From Candidatus Scalindua sp. (GTDB lineage: Bacteria > Planctomycetota > Brocadiia > Brocadiales > Scalinduaceae), in NCBI GenBank assembly GCA_031316155.1, contig JALDRB010000004.1, forward strand, positions 62,001 through 126,000: 64,000 nucleotides of DNA. The letters run 5' to 3'. The stretch's first letter is position 1. Every line of letters starts with the position of its first letter. Of the stretch, positions 44,051-51,141 are shown one piece after another. The position numbers were made by a program, and so were the translations under genes. The notes under the pieces are model-generated. The model saw only the letters and a program-made list of their open reading frames with translations. It searched no databases and was not told the origin of the DNA.

Positions 44051-44464
44051 TATAGGTCCTTTGTTTATATATTCGTTGGAAACAATACATAACCCGAACG
44101 AGTCGGAAATAAAAATAGTTAACCACAAGCTAAGAGCGCAAAGAAAAACAAAAAAAGGAGTATTCAGAGTTCTCATCTTTCTGGTATTTATTGAGCTGAA
44201 GAAGCTGTATAACAAATGAAAAAGAAAACCTTTTGTAAAATTTGAATCTTTTGCGTTCTCGGCTTCTGGTGAATTTTTATTTTTTTTGCCAAAAGTGGTC
44301 AAAATATTTTTATTAAGAGACTAAATTTTTCCCAAGACAAGCTTAGAAAAAAACTGCTTTCAGCGGGTTGTCATTCATCAATAATAATTCGAATAGGGTC
44401 TCCCATTTTAAATCTTTAGTATTTTAATTTAACACAGAGGCAGTAAAGTAGAGAAACAGACATA
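44051..44464. other. Gene-free repeat-rich stretch
   Basis: No gene is supported. Phrases such as ACCACAAGCTAAGAGCGCAAAG and AACACAGAGGCAGTAAAGTAGAG are typical of short interspersed non-coding repeats in environmental genomes. An 86-codon minus-strand ORF here is low-complexity and is rejected. Confidence 0.4.
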
Positions 44465-44752
44465 CCATCACTCACAACTCCGACGATCCCACATGCCTTG
44501 TTACCGTTAAACTTCTTTTAACATGCAGTTACAGATTTCGCCATCTCCGGCAGGCTCACCAATCGTAATTGCGTAACGAAGCCAGCGTGTTCGCTTTCGC
44601 TACGGTCTGCCTGTTCGCTTACAGGGAACTCGAACGTAAACATCACTGTTTACACCCTCCCACGAAACTTTCCGTTCCTTTGGCTACCGCCCGAACGGTC
44701 AATTGACGGGTTGGAATTTCACCAACTGATATATGTATGCTTCATGGCGTAC
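44465..44752 (-). mobile_element. Probable 5' fragment of a group II intron (domain I only)
   Basis: Read on the minus strand, this begins GTACGCC, close to the GUGYG intron start. It continues with TTGGTGAAATTCCAACCCGTC, GGCGGTAGCCAAAGG, GCGAACAGGCAGACCGTAGCG with AAGCGAACACGCTGG, and GGCATGTGGGATCGTCGG. These resemble conserved stretches before the reverse-transcriptase ORF of bacterial group II introns. No RT ORF and no domain V sequence is found, so it would be a truncated remnant. Identification is by memory of such sequences and is not certain. Confidence 0.42.
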
Positions 44753-44784
44753 CAGAGGCCGCAGAGAAAAAACAAATTTTTGTT

Positions 44785-44812
44785 GTAGGGGTTCAAAATT
44801 TTGAACCCCTAC
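44785..44812. repeat. 28-bp perfect palindrome
   Basis: GTAGGGGTTCAAAA followed at once by TTTTGAACCCCTAC. It is flanked by partly matching CGCAGAG blocks (44760-44766 and 44836-44842 inverted), so it may be the core of a small palindromic repeat element. Confidence 0.85.
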
Positions 44813-44987
44813 TTTCGCTCTGCGTACTCCGCTCCTCTGCGTTAAGGTAATTTAGTCTGAAATTATCAGTTTAAGCACAAAAAAAACAACAACTTACCTG
44901 CCCGAATAGGTACAGGCGGGCAAAACAACGACACCATGTTGGTAACTTTGGAGCTCTAAGCGCCTAATACTCTTTGTCTTTTCAACT

Positions 44988-45386
44988 CTATACGATTTTG
45001 TCCTTTACCGTATTATAACTCCCCAAATTTTTATTCATACTGCTATAACAAAACAGGTACGAAACCTCGGTTCCGATATTCTCTATTGCATGAGTTACAA
45101 ATGGAGAGAATACCAGTAAGGTTTCACCACTGTTCTCTATGATTACTTCTTCTTTTTGCTTTGTTGTGTTATCCCGTACCGTTATCCTGCAAATGCTTCC
45201 TACGATGATGATATTTTCGGCCGTATAGAGGTGATAATGATTTCCTCTTACCGCTCCAGGTTTCATGCTGGCGATATGAATATTCGTTATCCTGCCACTC
45301 GCCATCTCTTCTTCGGAAATTGGCTTAATTGTCCAGCCGCGACCATCTTGGTAAAACTCGATTTTCTTTTTTTGAATAATTTCCAT
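44988..45386 (-). CDS. Cupin-domain protein
   Basis: 132 residues, a single cupin barrel. The first motif is GNHYHLYTAENIIIVG near residue 52 (His-x-His and Glu as metal ligands), the second HAIENIG near 108. Before these, ISEEEMASGRITNIHIASMKPGAVRGNHYH resembles the entry of WxcM/FdtA-like or dTDP-sugar-type cupins, so nucleotide-sugar isomerase or a regulatory cupin are possible. Substrate unknown. The gene is isolated in the accessory stretch. ATG with no clear Shine-Dalgarno. Confidence 0.82.
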   Translation of the reverse strand: MEIIQKKKIEFYQDGRGWTIKPISEEEMASGRITNIHIASMKPGAVRGNHYHLYTAENIIIVGSICRITVRDNTTKQKEEVIIENSGETLLVFSPFVTHAIENIGTEVSYLFCYSSMNKNLGSYNTVKDKIV

Positions 45387-45532
45387 TTTAATTTGTTGTA
45401 CCGTAAATAGTTACAAATTATTAATACTGTAAGGTGGGTATTACCCACTAAAAACCACTTAATCTTAATCGTACTCCACCTGCTGAGATTAATATTATGA
45501 GTATAAACTTATTCAATATATCATAACGTTAG
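45387..45532. other. Gene-free spacer with small hairpin
   Basis: GTGGGT-ATT-ACCCAC (about 45433-45447) is a short perfect hairpin. Otherwise AT-rich, with no gene. Confidence 0.4.
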
Positions 45533-45771
45533 AGGGGATTTAAACAAGGATAAACAAGGCAGTTTCAGGACCAATTATCTGAGAAGGATTGTCAAAAGTA
45601 GGTTTGGAATTTCATCGAGAATATGATTTTGGTCCAATCGATCATAACGGACAAAATATCTACTGGAAGATCGATTACTACGTTCCTGATCTGAAACAGG
45701 GAAGTGAAAACCCTGCTGATCCAGGCCAGACAGCCCGCATTTTTACTATCATGCCGGCCAATGAGTATTGA
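45533..45771 (+). pseudogene. DUF3768-family gene remnant, frameshifted and internally deleted
   Basis: The frame from TTG 45589 encodes EFHREYDFGPIDHNGQNIYW, KIDYYVPDLKQGSENPADP and ending TIMPANEY, the C-terminal half of DUF3768 proteins. In another frame just upstream (45533-45585) DLNKDKQGSFRTNYLRRIV resembles the family's ELNDxFRTxxxGGRIV N-terminus. The segment between (normally about 30-40 residues) is missing, so the gene is broken. The family's function is unknown. A 7-bp stem hairpin (45783-45802, CCCTGCC/GGCAGGG) follows. Confidence 0.6.
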
Positions 45772-45908
45772 ACCATTAAAAAACCCTGCCTGGCCGGGCA
45801 GGGGAAGATGTACTATGGCTAAAATTGTTACATATACAGCTTATATCTTGATAACTCTTATTAGTGCCCGGTTAGGTTTTGCATGTTCTATTGTAATGCC
45901 CAAAAGAA

Positions 45909-45985
45909 GTCATTCCCGCATGCTTTTAGCGGGAATCTAGGATGTACGAGCCTCTGGATACCCGATAAAAAAGTTCGGGTATGAC
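45909..45985 (+). repeat. Two-hairpin interspersed repeat with GTCAT/ATGAC ends
   Basis: GTCATTCCCGC-loop-GCGGGAAT, then a spacer CTGGATACCCGATAAAAAAGTTCGGGTATGAC forming a second hairpin (in short: ATACCCGA/TTCGGGTAT). This arrangement is a common palindromic repeat in bacterial genomes. It lies in the gene-free region before the caspase-like gene. The rest of 45986-46248 holds no gene I can support. Confidence 0.75.
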
Positions 45986-46248
45986 AAAAACTGCATACAC
46001 AAAAACCTAACCCGACAATGCTGGATAACTCTGTTGAAGAACTCATTTAAAGCTGCAATGTGCGTTCGCCGTTGGGATAGTAAATTTTTCAATCCTAAAT
46101 TTCGTTCCCGGTTCCGCGGCCCAAAACGACGATTTTCAAAGCCCAAGAGCTGATTTGATAAACTCTCTCTGAAGTGTTTCACTTCAAAATTTAACAACCA
46201 CACCAGTTTTTTTTCAGACATGGTAATATAATTTACTATGTAATATTT

Positions 46249-46311
46249 TTTCTAATTTTATATAATACTCTGATTGTTAACGTCTGTTAAAGGCATGTTA
46301 TGTTGTATTTT
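46249..46311 (+). promoter_or_regulatory. Promoter region of the caspase-like gene, duplicated upstream of the next gene
   Basis: TTTCTAATTTTATATAATACTCTGATTGTTA and the following AAGG..ATGTTATGTTGTATTTT closely match 47254-47314. Both contain TATAAT (46261-46266 here) and CTGATTGTTA just behind it, so they look like paralogous promoters, possibly with a shared regulator site. Confidence 0.55.
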
Positions 46312-46317
46312 CTTTAT

Positions 46318-47163
46318 ATGAGTAACAACCGATTCAATACTGTAGCAATCTTGGACTCAATTCCGAGAGGTGAGTTGAACTCTGCTCGACGACTCTATGA
46401 AGATCTTTCTGTAATTGCTGTTTCGAAAACTCCTGCACCAGGAATTACATACAGCCGAGTAGAAACAGAAAAAGATCTTTTTGGGTGTATTAACCAACTC
46501 AATAATTATGTGCAGCAAAATGGAGTACTTCCTTTGATACATATTGATGCTCATGGATGCAAAGATGGTATTCAACTGGCAAATAATAGCCAACTCTCAT
46601 GGTCACGTCTTATTGATGTTCTTGTTCCACTAAATACAACAATGAAACTTAACCTCATGTTAATTCTTGCCTCATGTCATGGGGGCACATTTGCGAAGGC
46701 AATAAGTATTACAGACCGAGCACCTGTCTGGGGCTTAATTGGCCCGACACAGGCACTTACCGCTGGACAGGTTGAGGATGATTTTGGCGCATTCTACAAA
46801 ACATTTTTCTATACGTTATCAACTTCTAAGGCCTTAGAAGTTTTAAATCGTAAAGTCCCTAAGAATGTTTATTTCCGAACAACTGTAGAAGATTTTTTTT
46901 ACGAAGTCTGGAAAGGATACAAGAAAAACTATTGCTCTCCCGATAAGCTTAAAGAACGAGCTAACAAAATGTACAAACTTACGGAAAGACAACAGGGAAT
47001 TTCTTTACTAAACACTGAACAATTTAAACAACTCTTAAAGAGTCAAGATCGTAATGTTTTTAATAACTTCCGAGATACTTATTTTATGTGTGATTTATTT
47101 CCCAACCATAAAGAGCGTTTCGGGGTTACATATGACAAAGCCGAAGTACGTGTGGCACGCTAA
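46318..47163 (+). CDS. Caspase-like / CHAT-type cysteine protease
   Basis: 281 residues from ATG 46318; an ATG at 46300 (287 residues) falls within the duplicated promoter text and is less likely. The catalytic His is in HIDAHGCKDGI (His85 in the 287 numbering) and the catalytic Cys in ILASCHGGTF (Cys126), 41 residues apart, as in clan CD proteases. IGPT and DDFGAFYKTFFYTL follow in the core. The last 100 residues are helical and carry no repeat sensor. It has no signal peptide. Stand-alone caspase/CHAT proteins often act as effectors in anti-phage defence or cell-death systems. Its partner may be the gene at 47420. Confidence 0.75.
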   Translation: MSNNRFNTVAILDSIPRGELNSARRLYEDLSVIAVSKTPAPGITYSRVETEKDLFGCINQLNNYVQQNGVLPLIHIDAHGCKDGIQLANNSQLSWSRLIDVLVPLNTTMKLNLMLILASCHGGTFAKAISITDRAPVWGLIGPTQALTAGQVEDDFGAFYKTFFYTLSTSKALEVLNRKVPKNVYFRTTVEDFFYEVWKGYKKNYCSPDKLKERANKMYKLTERQQGISLLNTEQFKQLLKSQDRNVFNNFRDTYFMCDLFPNHKERFGVTYDKAEVRVAR

Positions 47164-47253
47164 TTAAATTGGCCACTCTGTTTCACATCAAATTCTGACA
47201 ATCATGTCTGTTATTTTCTCAATCACATTGATGTTTTTTATTATGGCGTATCA

Positions 47254-47314
47254 TTTCTTATTTTATATAATACCCTGATTGTTATTGTATGATAAGGGTG
47301 TGTTGTATTGTTTT
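47254..47314 (+). promoter_or_regulatory. Second copy of the duplicated promoter
   Basis: TTTCTTATTTTATATAATACCCTGATTGTTA followed by AAGGGTGTGTTGTATTG; TATAAT at 47266-47271. Matches 46249-46311 with about 80 percent identity by eye. It implies co-regulation of the two genes. Confidence 0.55.
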
Positions 47315-47419
47315 TAGAAATACAGGTTTATTTAGATGTCTTTGCAATAGCTGCTTTATTTAGAAACTGGTTATCTTCTTGTTATGCTTCGCATAATGAG
47401 CGAGCGAGAAAGGAGAGAT

Positions 47420-47977
47420 ATGATTTGCCCTCACTGGCAATACCTCATAACCTTAGACTCTGACCTCAAAGAGGTTTCAAGGTATGTTGAAATTAGTTCA
47501 GCGAATTTTAATACTTTTTCAATCGAATTCGTCCGTCTTCTGCTTGCCGCAGGTTCTGAAATCGATGTTGTAGCTAAACTTTTATGTAAGGAAATAGATG
47601 ATTCAAAGCGTCGCAAAGATATCAATGACTATCGAAATGTTATTACGACTAAGTATCCAAAATTTCACACCATGATAATCGACGTCCCACAATACGAAAT
47701 TCAATTGATCCCGTGGGAGACTTGGAAAGACAATGGCAACCCGCCCTGGTGGAAAGTATACAACGATGTCAAACATAAAAGAGATATCTATTTCAAGGAT
47801 GCAAATCTTGAGAACACTATCAATGCCGTTGCTGGGTTATACACTATGATCTGGTACTTACACTATAAAAACACCCAAATGAAAAAACTGAATAAAACTA
47901 CTTTGCTTTCTGCTGATAGATATGACGCTGGTTGCCGGTGGGTTGATACTCCTGGTTATATAATACCAGATAATTAG
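47420..47977 (+). CDS. Unknown protein, HEPN-like helical signature, possible partner of the caspase-like protease
   Basis: 185 residues from ATG 47420, which has AGGAG (47411-47415) 4 bases upstream; an earlier ATG at 47384 lacks one. The central region PPWWKVYNDVKHKRDIYF and KDANLENTINAVAGLY resembles the conserved WW..YN..KH.R helix of HEPN-like hypothetical proteins found near mobile or defence genes. The canonical HEPN RNase motif R-x4-6-H is not clearly present, so RNase activity is not claimed. No membrane segment. It lies 256 bp after the protease, with its own near-identical promoter. Confidence 0.68.
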   Translation: MICPHWQYLITLDSDLKEVSRYVEISSANFNTFSIEFVRLLLAAGSEIDVVAKLLCKEIDDSKRRKDINDYRNVITTKYPKFHTMIIDVPQYEIQLIPWETWKDNGNPPWWKVYNDVKHKRDIYFKDANLENTINAVAGLYTMIWYLHYKNTQMKKLNKTTLLSADRYDAGCRWVDTPGYIIPDN

Positions 47978-48100
47978 TTCGGTCCTTGTTAAATTTTCAC
48001 CTATAATTTGCAATCCCACAAACTGTTCTGAAACATTAATGTCCATTCTGTTTCAAATTTCCCGATCCCATGTTACAGAAAACCCTATTTCCGCACAACT
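47978..48100. other. Gene-free spacer
   Basis: AT-rich with no feature recognised; the right edge abuts a terminal-inverted-repeat element. Confidence 0.4.
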
Positions 48101-48213
48101 GGATTTTATCAGTAATTGAGCTCGGTTGCAGGAAGACGCATTAAAATTACAAACACCTTCCTTGTCTTTGGAGGGCTATTATAATTTTTACAGCTCAATC
48201 ACAGATAAAATCC
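48101..48213. repeat. 113-bp element with 22-bp terminal inverted repeats (MITE-like)
   Basis: GGATTTTATCAGTAATTGAGCT at the left and AGCTCAATCACAGATAAAATCC at the right are inverted copies with two mismatches. No coding sequence lies within, and no clear target duplication is seen. It has the same length as the 113-bp repeats but a different sequence. Confidence 0.7.
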
Positions 48214-48276
48214 TTAACATTAAAAAGCACCCTCCACCGCACTTTTTTAGGCCTTGAATTGTATTTCTTTAATTGT

Positions 48277-48310
48277 TTTTGTTACACTTCTCATAGGAAG
48301 TGTAACAAAA
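48277..48310. repeat. 14-bp perfect hairpin upstream of the tetR gene
   Basis: TTTTGTTACACTTC (48277-48290), loop TCATAG, GAAGTGTAACAAAA (48297-48310). The stem begins with T and ends with A, so it is not a normal terminator on the plus strand. It could be a protein-binding site or an element remnant. Confidence 0.6.
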
Positions 48311-48475
48311 TAAATAATTATGAAGTTATACGATTGACAAGGACAGCGGTTCTATTTTTCCTCAAAAGAGAGAGCTGACTTTCTCGAAGCGGCCAAAAAA
48401 GCCCCACACGTGAGATACGCGCATTCTGTTTTATCGAGAATGAGAATCTCTATTGTCTGTAATAACTTTTTGCCC

Positions 48476-48504
48476 TTGACAGACAACTCTGTCTGGTGTA
48501 TGGT
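48476..48504 (+). promoter_or_regulatory. Promoter with embedded TetR-type operator
   Basis: TTGACA (48476-48481), a 17-bp spacer and TATGGT (48499-48504). The spacer and -35 overlap an inverted repeat CAGACA-ACTC-TGTCTG (48480-48495). This placement is typical of an autoregulated TetR-family promoter. Confidence 0.72.
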
Positions 48505-48524
48505 CTTTTATGTTTGATCATACT

Positions 48525-49094
48525 ATGAGTCAACCACGTGACCGCATAATAGATTCTGCTCTACGTCTTTTTTATGAACAGGGCTATCTGGCAACGGGTA
48601 TCAACCAGATAATTTCAGAGTCTCAGGTTGCAAAGGCCACATTTTATAACCACTTTGCCTCTAAGGAAAACCTTTGTGTTGCATATTTACAGGCACGTCA
48701 TGTCATCTGGATGGAGTGGCTCGTGAACAGTGTTGAAAGTTATAAATCTGTGGCGGAACGTATTCTTGCCGTATTTAGTTTTTTACGTAAGTGGATGGTT
48801 TCCTGCAATTTCAGGGGATGTGCGTTTTTAAATATCGCATCGGAGGTGCCTTCGCTAAACAGTAAAATCCGAACAGAAGCAATTAAACATAAAGACGACT
48901 TACGGTTGTATATAAAGCAGATGGTTGCATTATTGAAAAATGCTCGTGAAGGTGACAGACAAATTAACATAGAAGCTGATACGGATAAGGTTTATGTCTT
49001 AATAGAGGGGGCTATAGTTGCCAGTCAAAATTATGGGCAGGTGTGGCCTATTGAGGCTGCACAGAATGCAGTGCGTAATTTACTGAACATCTAA
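48525..49094 (+). CDS. TetR-family transcriptional regulator
   Basis: 189 residues from ATG 48525; an ATG at 48510 would lie at the presumed transcription start. The N-terminal helix-turn-helix is clear: RIIDSALRLFYEQGYLATGINQIISESQVAKATFYNHFASKENL in successive short blocks, residues about 6-48. The ligand-binding domain is helical, with no recognisable ligand. An operator-like inverted repeat lies in its promoter. The DinB-fold gene follows 17 bp after its stop, so both probably form one regulated operon. Confidence 0.9.
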   Translation: MSQPRDRIIDSALRLFYEQGYLATGINQIISESQVAKATFYNHFASKENLCVAYLQARHVIWMEWLVNSVESYKSVAERILAVFSFLRKWMVSCNFRGCAFLNIASEVPSLNSKIRTEAIKHKDDLRLYIKQMVALLKNAREGDRQINIEADTDKVYVLIEGAIVASQNYGQVWPIEAAQNAVRNLLNI

Positions 49095-49111
49095 AAAAAA
49101 GGAGAATTAGA

Positions 49112-49726
49112 ATGGGTTATGCCTTTCTCATTGATACATATGAAACAGAACGGATGAAAACACTCAGTACCTGGAGCACGTTTAAAAATGAAGATATGTC
49201 CAGACGCCCTCACCCGAAAGACAGAAGAGGGAGGAATGCTCTTGAACATATGGTCCATCAATGTATGTCAGAAAATCTGTGGTTTTGTAATATGCTCGGT
49301 ATTGATGTGGGCGCTCCGCCCCTCCCTGAAAAGGAAACACGTTTGGAATTTATAAAACGTTATGCTGAGGATTCCGGAAAACGCCTGGCAGCCTTAAGAG
49401 AAAAAGATGATACCTGGTGGGAAGAGGAGACAAAATTCTTTACTGTTTCTCGCTCACGAGCCTGGGTTGTCACGAGGAGGATTGCCCATACCGCTCATCA
49501 TCGCGGACAACTGACAATGCTACTTCGAATAGTGGGAAGGGAAATCTATAGCACCTATGGGCCTACTGCGGATACCGGAGGCTTAATGCAAAATAAAGCA
49601 GAAACTATATATCCCTATCCTAACGTTGAAACCTTGATCGAAGGAGAAGTTAACGGTGGCAATAATAAGGCGCCACTACCTGGGCCCGGAGTCAAGCCAT
49701 GCACAGAACGTCCCGATCCGACTTAA
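49112..49726 (+). CDS. DinB-family metal-dependent protein
   Basis: 204 residues with AAAGGAG (49098-49104) before the ATG. A four-helix bundle with the metal-ligand motif HTAHHRGQLTMLLR near 128 and an earlier His in LEHMVHQCMSE, as in DinB/YfiT proteins. These bind metal and in some cases act as thiol-S-transferases; here the substrate is unknown. The C-terminal tail APLPGPGVKPCTERPDP is a conserved-looking extension. It is cotranscribed with the TetR gene and may be its regulated target, perhaps in detoxification. Confidence 0.85.
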   Translation: MGYAFLIDTYETERMKTLSTWSTFKNEDMSRRPHPKDRRGRNALEHMVHQCMSENLWFCNMLGIDVGAPPLPEKETRLEFIKRYAEDSGKRLAALREKDDTWWEEETKFFTVSRSRAWVVTRRIAHTAHHRGQLTMLLRIVGREIYSTYGPTADTGGLMQNKAETIYPYPNVETLIEGEVNGGNNKAPLPGPGVKPCTERPDPT

Positions 49727-49848
49727 AAAATTATTTTTGATAGCGATGATTCTATTACTGGCTGATGCATCAATCTCGAGTTATGCCTTCGGCAAAATTC
49801 TTGCGTCTTTATTATGCGTAACTTGGACGAACCAGAACCAAACAGGGG

Positions 49849-50006
49849 TTAAAAAATTACAAACCTCAAATCACAAACAACAAACAAATTACAAAATCCA
49901 ATGTCCCCCTGCCTGTCGGCAGACAGAAATGATCAAAACCAGTCTGTTTGGAATTTTGTGTTTGTTTATTATGATTTGTTTGTTATTTGGAATTTATTAT
50001 TTGGTG
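49849..50006 (+). repeat. 158-bp interspersed element, copy 2
   Basis: Reverse-complement partner of 21271-21428, equal in length. Starts TTAAAAAATTACAAACCTC and ends AATTTATTATTTGGTG, with the central palindrome GCCTGTCGGCAGACAG. It lies in the 450-bp spacer between the DinB gene and larE, where no gene is seen. A GGAGGT box at 50160 serves larE. Confidence 0.85.
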
Positions 50007-50176
50007 CTTATCCGTCTGACCGAGTCAGCCGGTTGGGTTTCTTACCCGCCAACAATATCGGCAACATTGAATTTCCTCATATGATCAAGTTAGCCTGGAA
50101 AGAGAACTGAGAAATTTTGTTTAGAGATTGAAGAGTCGAAGAATCGGAAAAGAAGCTGGCGGAGGTCTGAAAAAAA

Positions 50177-51061
50177 ATGTCTTATGTCAATCAAGTTGCG
50201 GATAAAGAAAATTTACCGGTGAATGAAAGAAAAAAATTAGGGCCGACTCTAAACGGCAAGTTGGAAAAACTCTTCAGACAACTCAGCGGTTTTCTTCTTG
50301 ATGGATTAATTGTCGCTTTTTCCGGAGGAATTGACAGCTCCATGCTCTTGTGGGCAGCAAAAAAAGTGAAAGATGAGAAGGGGGGCAAACTGCTTGCCGT
50401 TACTACTGACAGCCCCAGTTTGTCACGATCTGAATTAGATGACGCTCTAAAATTTGCAAAAAAATTGAACGTAAATCATAAGATAGAAAAGAGCGAAGAG
50501 ATCTTCGACGAAGAATACATTCGGAATGATTCCGACAGATGCTATTATTGTAAGACTGAACTGTTTGGTATTACCGACGCAATTGCACAGAAAGATGAAT
50601 ATAAATGGGTTGTGTACGGTTACAACTTTACCGATGGAAAAGATATTCGTCCGGGTCACAGAGCTGCACTCGAAAATAATGTGAGCTCCCCGCTTGCTGA
50701 TGCGGGTTTTACGAAAGACGATATTCGAAATGTGCTTCGTGTTAACAACTTAGATATTGCGGAGAAACCTGCAAGCCCCTGTCTAAGCTCACGAGTTATG
50801 ACGGGCATTTCGATTACAGAAAAGCGCTTAAATGATATTGAAGCTATGGAGACAATACTGAAGGTGGCAGGTGTAAAGGTTTTTCGTGTTCGCCTTTGCC
50901 AGGAATCAAAAGATCTATTTTTAAGAATTGAAGCAGCTTCTGAAGAGTTGCAGACGGTGTTGAAACACCGTAAAAACCTTGTTACTGAAGGGAAAAAGCG
51001 CGGTTACAAATGGGTGACCCTTGATTTGGAACCCTATAGAACAGGAGGTGGTGTTTCCTGA
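50177..51061 (+). CDS. larE: LarE, ATP-dependent sacrificial sulfur transferase for the nickel-pincer cofactor
   Basis: 294 residues. The PP-loop is at 49-55 (SGGIDSS). In LarE a Cys gives up its sulfur to the pyridinium cofactor precursor; the matching sequence here is KPASPCLSSR with Cys202. DRCYYCKTELF is another family mark. GGAGGT lies 11 bases before the ATG. larA, larB and larC are not nearby, so the pathway must be completed elsewhere or this is a general PP-loop sulfurtransferase. A convergent gene follows after a 15-bp inverted repeat. Confidence 0.88.
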   Translation: MSYVNQVADKENLPVNERKKLGPTLNGKLEKLFRQLSGFLLDGLIVAFSGGIDSSMLLWAAKKVKDEKGGKLLAVTTDSPSLSRSELDDALKFAKKLNVNHKIEKSEEIFDEEYIRNDSDRCYYCKTELFGITDAIAQKDEYKWVVYGYNFTDGKDIRPGHRAALENNVSSPLADAGFTKDDIRNVLRVNNLDIAEKPASPCLSSRVMTGISITEKRLNDIEAMETILKVAGVKVFRVRLCQESKDLFLRIEAASEELQTVLKHRKNLVTEGKKRGYKWVTLDLEPYRTGGGVS

Positions 51062-51095
51062 AGAAATGAAATCTTCACCACAGTTAATTACCGAG

Positions 51096-51141
51096 TTTAA
51101 TGGAGTAGAGGTTTATGGCCAGGCATCTCTACTCCATTAAA
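51096..51141. terminator. Bidirectional hairpin between convergent genes
   Basis: TTTAATGGAGTAGAG (51096-51110) and CTCTACTCCATTAAA (51127-51141) form a perfect 15-bp stem with a 16-nt loop. The right arm encodes the last codons (GLME, stop) of the minus-strand gene. No long T-run. Confidence 0.65.

Noticed and set aside
44042-44302. 86-codon minus-strand frame
   Set aside because: Made of A/T-rich repeat text; no ribosome site and no family.
45937-46221. 94-codon minus-strand frame
   Set aside because: Its end lies in a palindromic repeat, and the translation (GFENRRFGPRNRERN) resembles repeat-derived text; possible transposase fragment but not supported.
49656-50084. 142-codon plus-strand frame after the DinB gene
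   Set aside because: Largely translates the 158-bp repeat element; not a gene.
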